From Methylonatrum kenyense (GTDB lineage: Bacteria > Pseudomonadota > Gammaproteobacteria > Nitrococcales > Aquisalimonadaceae), in assembly GCF_023195885.1 (NCBI RefSeq), contig NZ_JALPKO010000004.1, positions 124,001-188,000 of the forward strand: 64,000 bases of DNA, in the 5' to 3' direction. Of the stretch, positions 63,201 to 64,000 are shown piece by piece. Positions within the stretch are counted from its first letter, which is position 1. Every line of letters starts with the position of its first letter. A program made the position numbers and the translations under genes. The notes below the pieces were generated by a model. The model saw only the letters and a program-made list of their open reading frames with translations, had not been told where the DNA came from and searched no databases.

Positions 63201-63328
63201 GAACATTCGTCGGTCAGCGCCAGGGCCTGATAGCCCAGGGCATGGGCCCGCCTGACCAGCTCACCCGGATGGGAGGCGCCGCGCAGGAAGGTGAAGTTGC
63301 TCAGGCAATGGAGTTCCGCATAGGACAT
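60254..63328 (-). CDS. dnaE2: Error-prone DNA polymerase DnaE2
   Basis: A 1024-residue C-family polymerase alpha subunit of the DnaE2 (ImuC) length and type. N-terminal PHP domain ([31 protein letters not shown]), polymerase core with the catalytic aspartates in [25 protein letters not shown], helix-hairpin-helix near residues 800-850, OB fold in [27 protein letters not shown]. I take the ATG at 63328 (MSYAELH) because the family begins there; upstream in-frame sequence lies in repeats. DnaE2 normally works with ImuA and ImuB in SOS mutagenesis; neither is adjacent here. A LexA box lies 5 bp upstream. Confidence 0.95.
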   Translation of the reverse strand: [1024 protein letters not shown]

Positions 63329-63333
63329 GCGAA

Positions 63334-63353
63334 TACTGTACAAATAAACAGTA
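63334..63353 (-). promoter_or_regulatory. LexA (SOS) box of dnaE2
   Basis: TACTGTACAAATAAACAGTA (plus strand) has the CTGT-N8-ACAG core and TA flanks of the E. coli-type LexA consensus. It ends 5 bp from the dnaE2 start, so LexA should block transcription from a promoter overlapping it. Confidence 0.92.
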
Positions 63354-63369
63354 TTCCTGCACAGGGCTG

Positions 63370-63472
63370 GCAGCCTGGCAGGGCCAGTGGAAGCTTTCGG
63401 CCGGCCCTGTTGAACCGGAGGTTCGTCAGGCCGGGCGAAACCTTGCATTGGCCCAACACTCCGGAGATGGCA
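63370..63472. repeat. 103-bp direct repeat, copy 1
   Basis: Begins GCAGCCTGG and includes GGAAGCTTTCGG, CCCTGTTGAACCGGAGGTTC and GCGAAACCTTGC. Copy 2 at 63645 differs at scattered positions. It looks like a dispersed intergenic element. Confidence 0.8.
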
Positions 63473-63644
63473 ACGGCGGCCCGTGCCGGGTGAGGACAAG
63501 TTTTTCCCCGGACTGACGTGCCTTCGGCCCAACAGGTCCGGGTAAAAATTCTCCTCCCCCGGCACTCAGCGGCGACCGGCATGGTGGTGGTCGTCCGCAA
63601 AGCCATCGGCCGGGCGGTTTGGCGCGAGCGAAGCAACACAGTCT

Positions 63645-63747
63645 GCAGCCTGGTAGGGACAGTGGAAGCTTTCGGCTGGCCCTGTTGAACCGGAGGTTCG
63701 TCAGGCCAGGCGAAACCTTGCGCTGGCCCAACCCACTCGGGATGGCA
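63645..63747. repeat. 103-bp direct repeat, copy 2
   Basis: Same order and orientation as copy 1, 275 bp downstream; long identical blocks (CCCTGTTGAACCGGAGGTTC, GCGAAACCTTGC) with isolated substitutions and no length change overall. Confidence 0.8.
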
Positions 63748-63831
63748 CCAGGCCCCGTCCAGATTACCCTTGTAAGCCCGCCGCCTCGCCCGCATGGTAT
63801 GAGGCACACCAAACACCGTGGACGCTCCGCC

Positions 63832-64000
63832 ATGCCCCTGCTGATCCTGCTAACCGTGCTGGTCGTCGTGCCGCTGACCGAGATCTACATCCTGATCGCG
63901 GTGGGCACGCAGATCGGCGCTCTCAGTACCATTGCCCTGTGTCTGTTGACTGCCGCCATCGGAGCTGCGCTGCTGCAGCGTCAGGGCCTGCAGACGATGC
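63832..64000 (+). CDS. fxsA: FxsA family inner-membrane protein, N-terminal part
   Basis: The gene runs off the window after 56 codons. MPLLILLTVLVVVPLTEIYILIAVGTQIGALSTIALCLLTAAIGAALLQRQGLQTM has the first helix with the conserved P-L-x-E and the second helix followed by R-x-Q-G of FxsA, a cytoplasmic membrane protein whose overexpression relieves phage T7 exclusion by F in E. coli. The start is the only ATG before the conserved helix. Confidence 0.9.
   Translation, partial: MPLLILLTVLVVVPLTEIYILIAVGTQIGALSTIALCLLTAAIGAALLQRQGLQTM

Larger units (their letters stand above)
63329..63831. other. 503-bp region between dnaE2 and fxsA
   Basis: Holds the dnaE2 SOS promoter and two copies of a 103-bp direct repeat (63370-63472 and 63645-63747) separated by 172 bp. 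Overlapping ORFs read through it are products of the repeat, not genes. No imuA or imuB fragment was seen. Confidence 0.7.

Noticed and set aside
61961-63493. 510-residue plus-strand ORF opposite dnaE2
   Set aside because: Shadow ORF with low-complexity Gln/His/Arg composition; dnaE2 is complete on the other strand.
63301-63816. Overlapping minus-strand ORFs with similar peptides in the repeat region
   Set aside because: The peptide similarity comes from the 103-bp direct repeat, not from gene duplication.

Overview
The window is GC-rich, gene-dense DNA from a proteobacterium, most likely a gammaproteobacterium. RluE, RhlE, Hsp15, an E. coli-type LexA box and a PqqU/YncD-like receptor point that way. 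Two BCCT osmolyte transporters and several acidic exported proteins suggest a moderately halophilic aquatic organism, perhaps near Ectothiorhodospiraceae or Halomonadaceae; the family is a guess. I see no rRNA, tRNA, CRISPR array, transposase or prophage gene.

Layout. 1-3200: exonuclease tail, BCCT transporter, DksA-type zinc finger protein, ChaC-like enzyme. 3323-10243: five-gene Opp/Dpp-type ABC importer with an enlarged, membrane-anchored binding protein and a permease carrying a large periplasmic insert. 10248-18593: two small ORFs and a DCC protein, then on the minus strand a flavocytochrome-like reductase, a MacAB/Lol-like ABC exporter (ATPase, permease, HlyD adaptor) and a Na/Pi cotransporter. 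18759-22858: PAS-GGDEF protein, second BCCT transporter, EAL phosphodiesterase. 23037-35186: lipoprotein, MsrB, ABC-2 exporter, PQQ sugar dehydrogenase, AsmA protein, RhlE, TSUP exporter, RluE. 35285-41526: a compact chaperone-usher pilus operon with a sigma-54-type activator gene downstream. 42266-45744: divergent TRAP transporter genes. 45832-57230: thioredoxin-like protein, then a quinoprotein alcohol-oxidation island. 57268-60139: RuBisCO-like protein with a cupin, RraA, Hsp15. 60254-63328: SOS-regulated dnaE2. The 3' edge holds a duplicated 103-bp repeat and the start of fxsA.

The most coherent system is 46435-57230. It contains a PqqU-like TonB receptor (PQQ uptake), a lanthanide-type PQQ alcohol dehydrogenase with the D-Y-D metal motif, cytochrome c-550, a periplasmic binding protein, a SoxYZ-like carrier, a zinc metallohydrolase, a CxxxCW rhodanese-like protein and an AcoR-like sigma-54 activator. 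Two good sigma-54 promoter matches (-24/-12) lie in it. One precedes the dehydrogenase. The other precedes no gene directly: about 125 nt downstream there is a strong intrinsic terminator, so it should make a short RNA, or an attenuated leader for the receptor gene. Its pyrimidine-rich linker can pair over 11 bp with the receptor Shine-Dalgarno. This sigma-54 small RNA or leader inside a PQQ/lanthanide regulon is the best candidate here for something undescribed.

A second regulatory unit is the pilus promoter region. It has a sigma-54-like -24/-12 element, an adjoining IHF-like site, upstream inverted repeats, a hairpin predicted at the very 5' end of the mRNA, and a strong terminator between the major pilin and the chaperone/usher genes. 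All functional statements come from sequence reading and family knowledge; no search was run.
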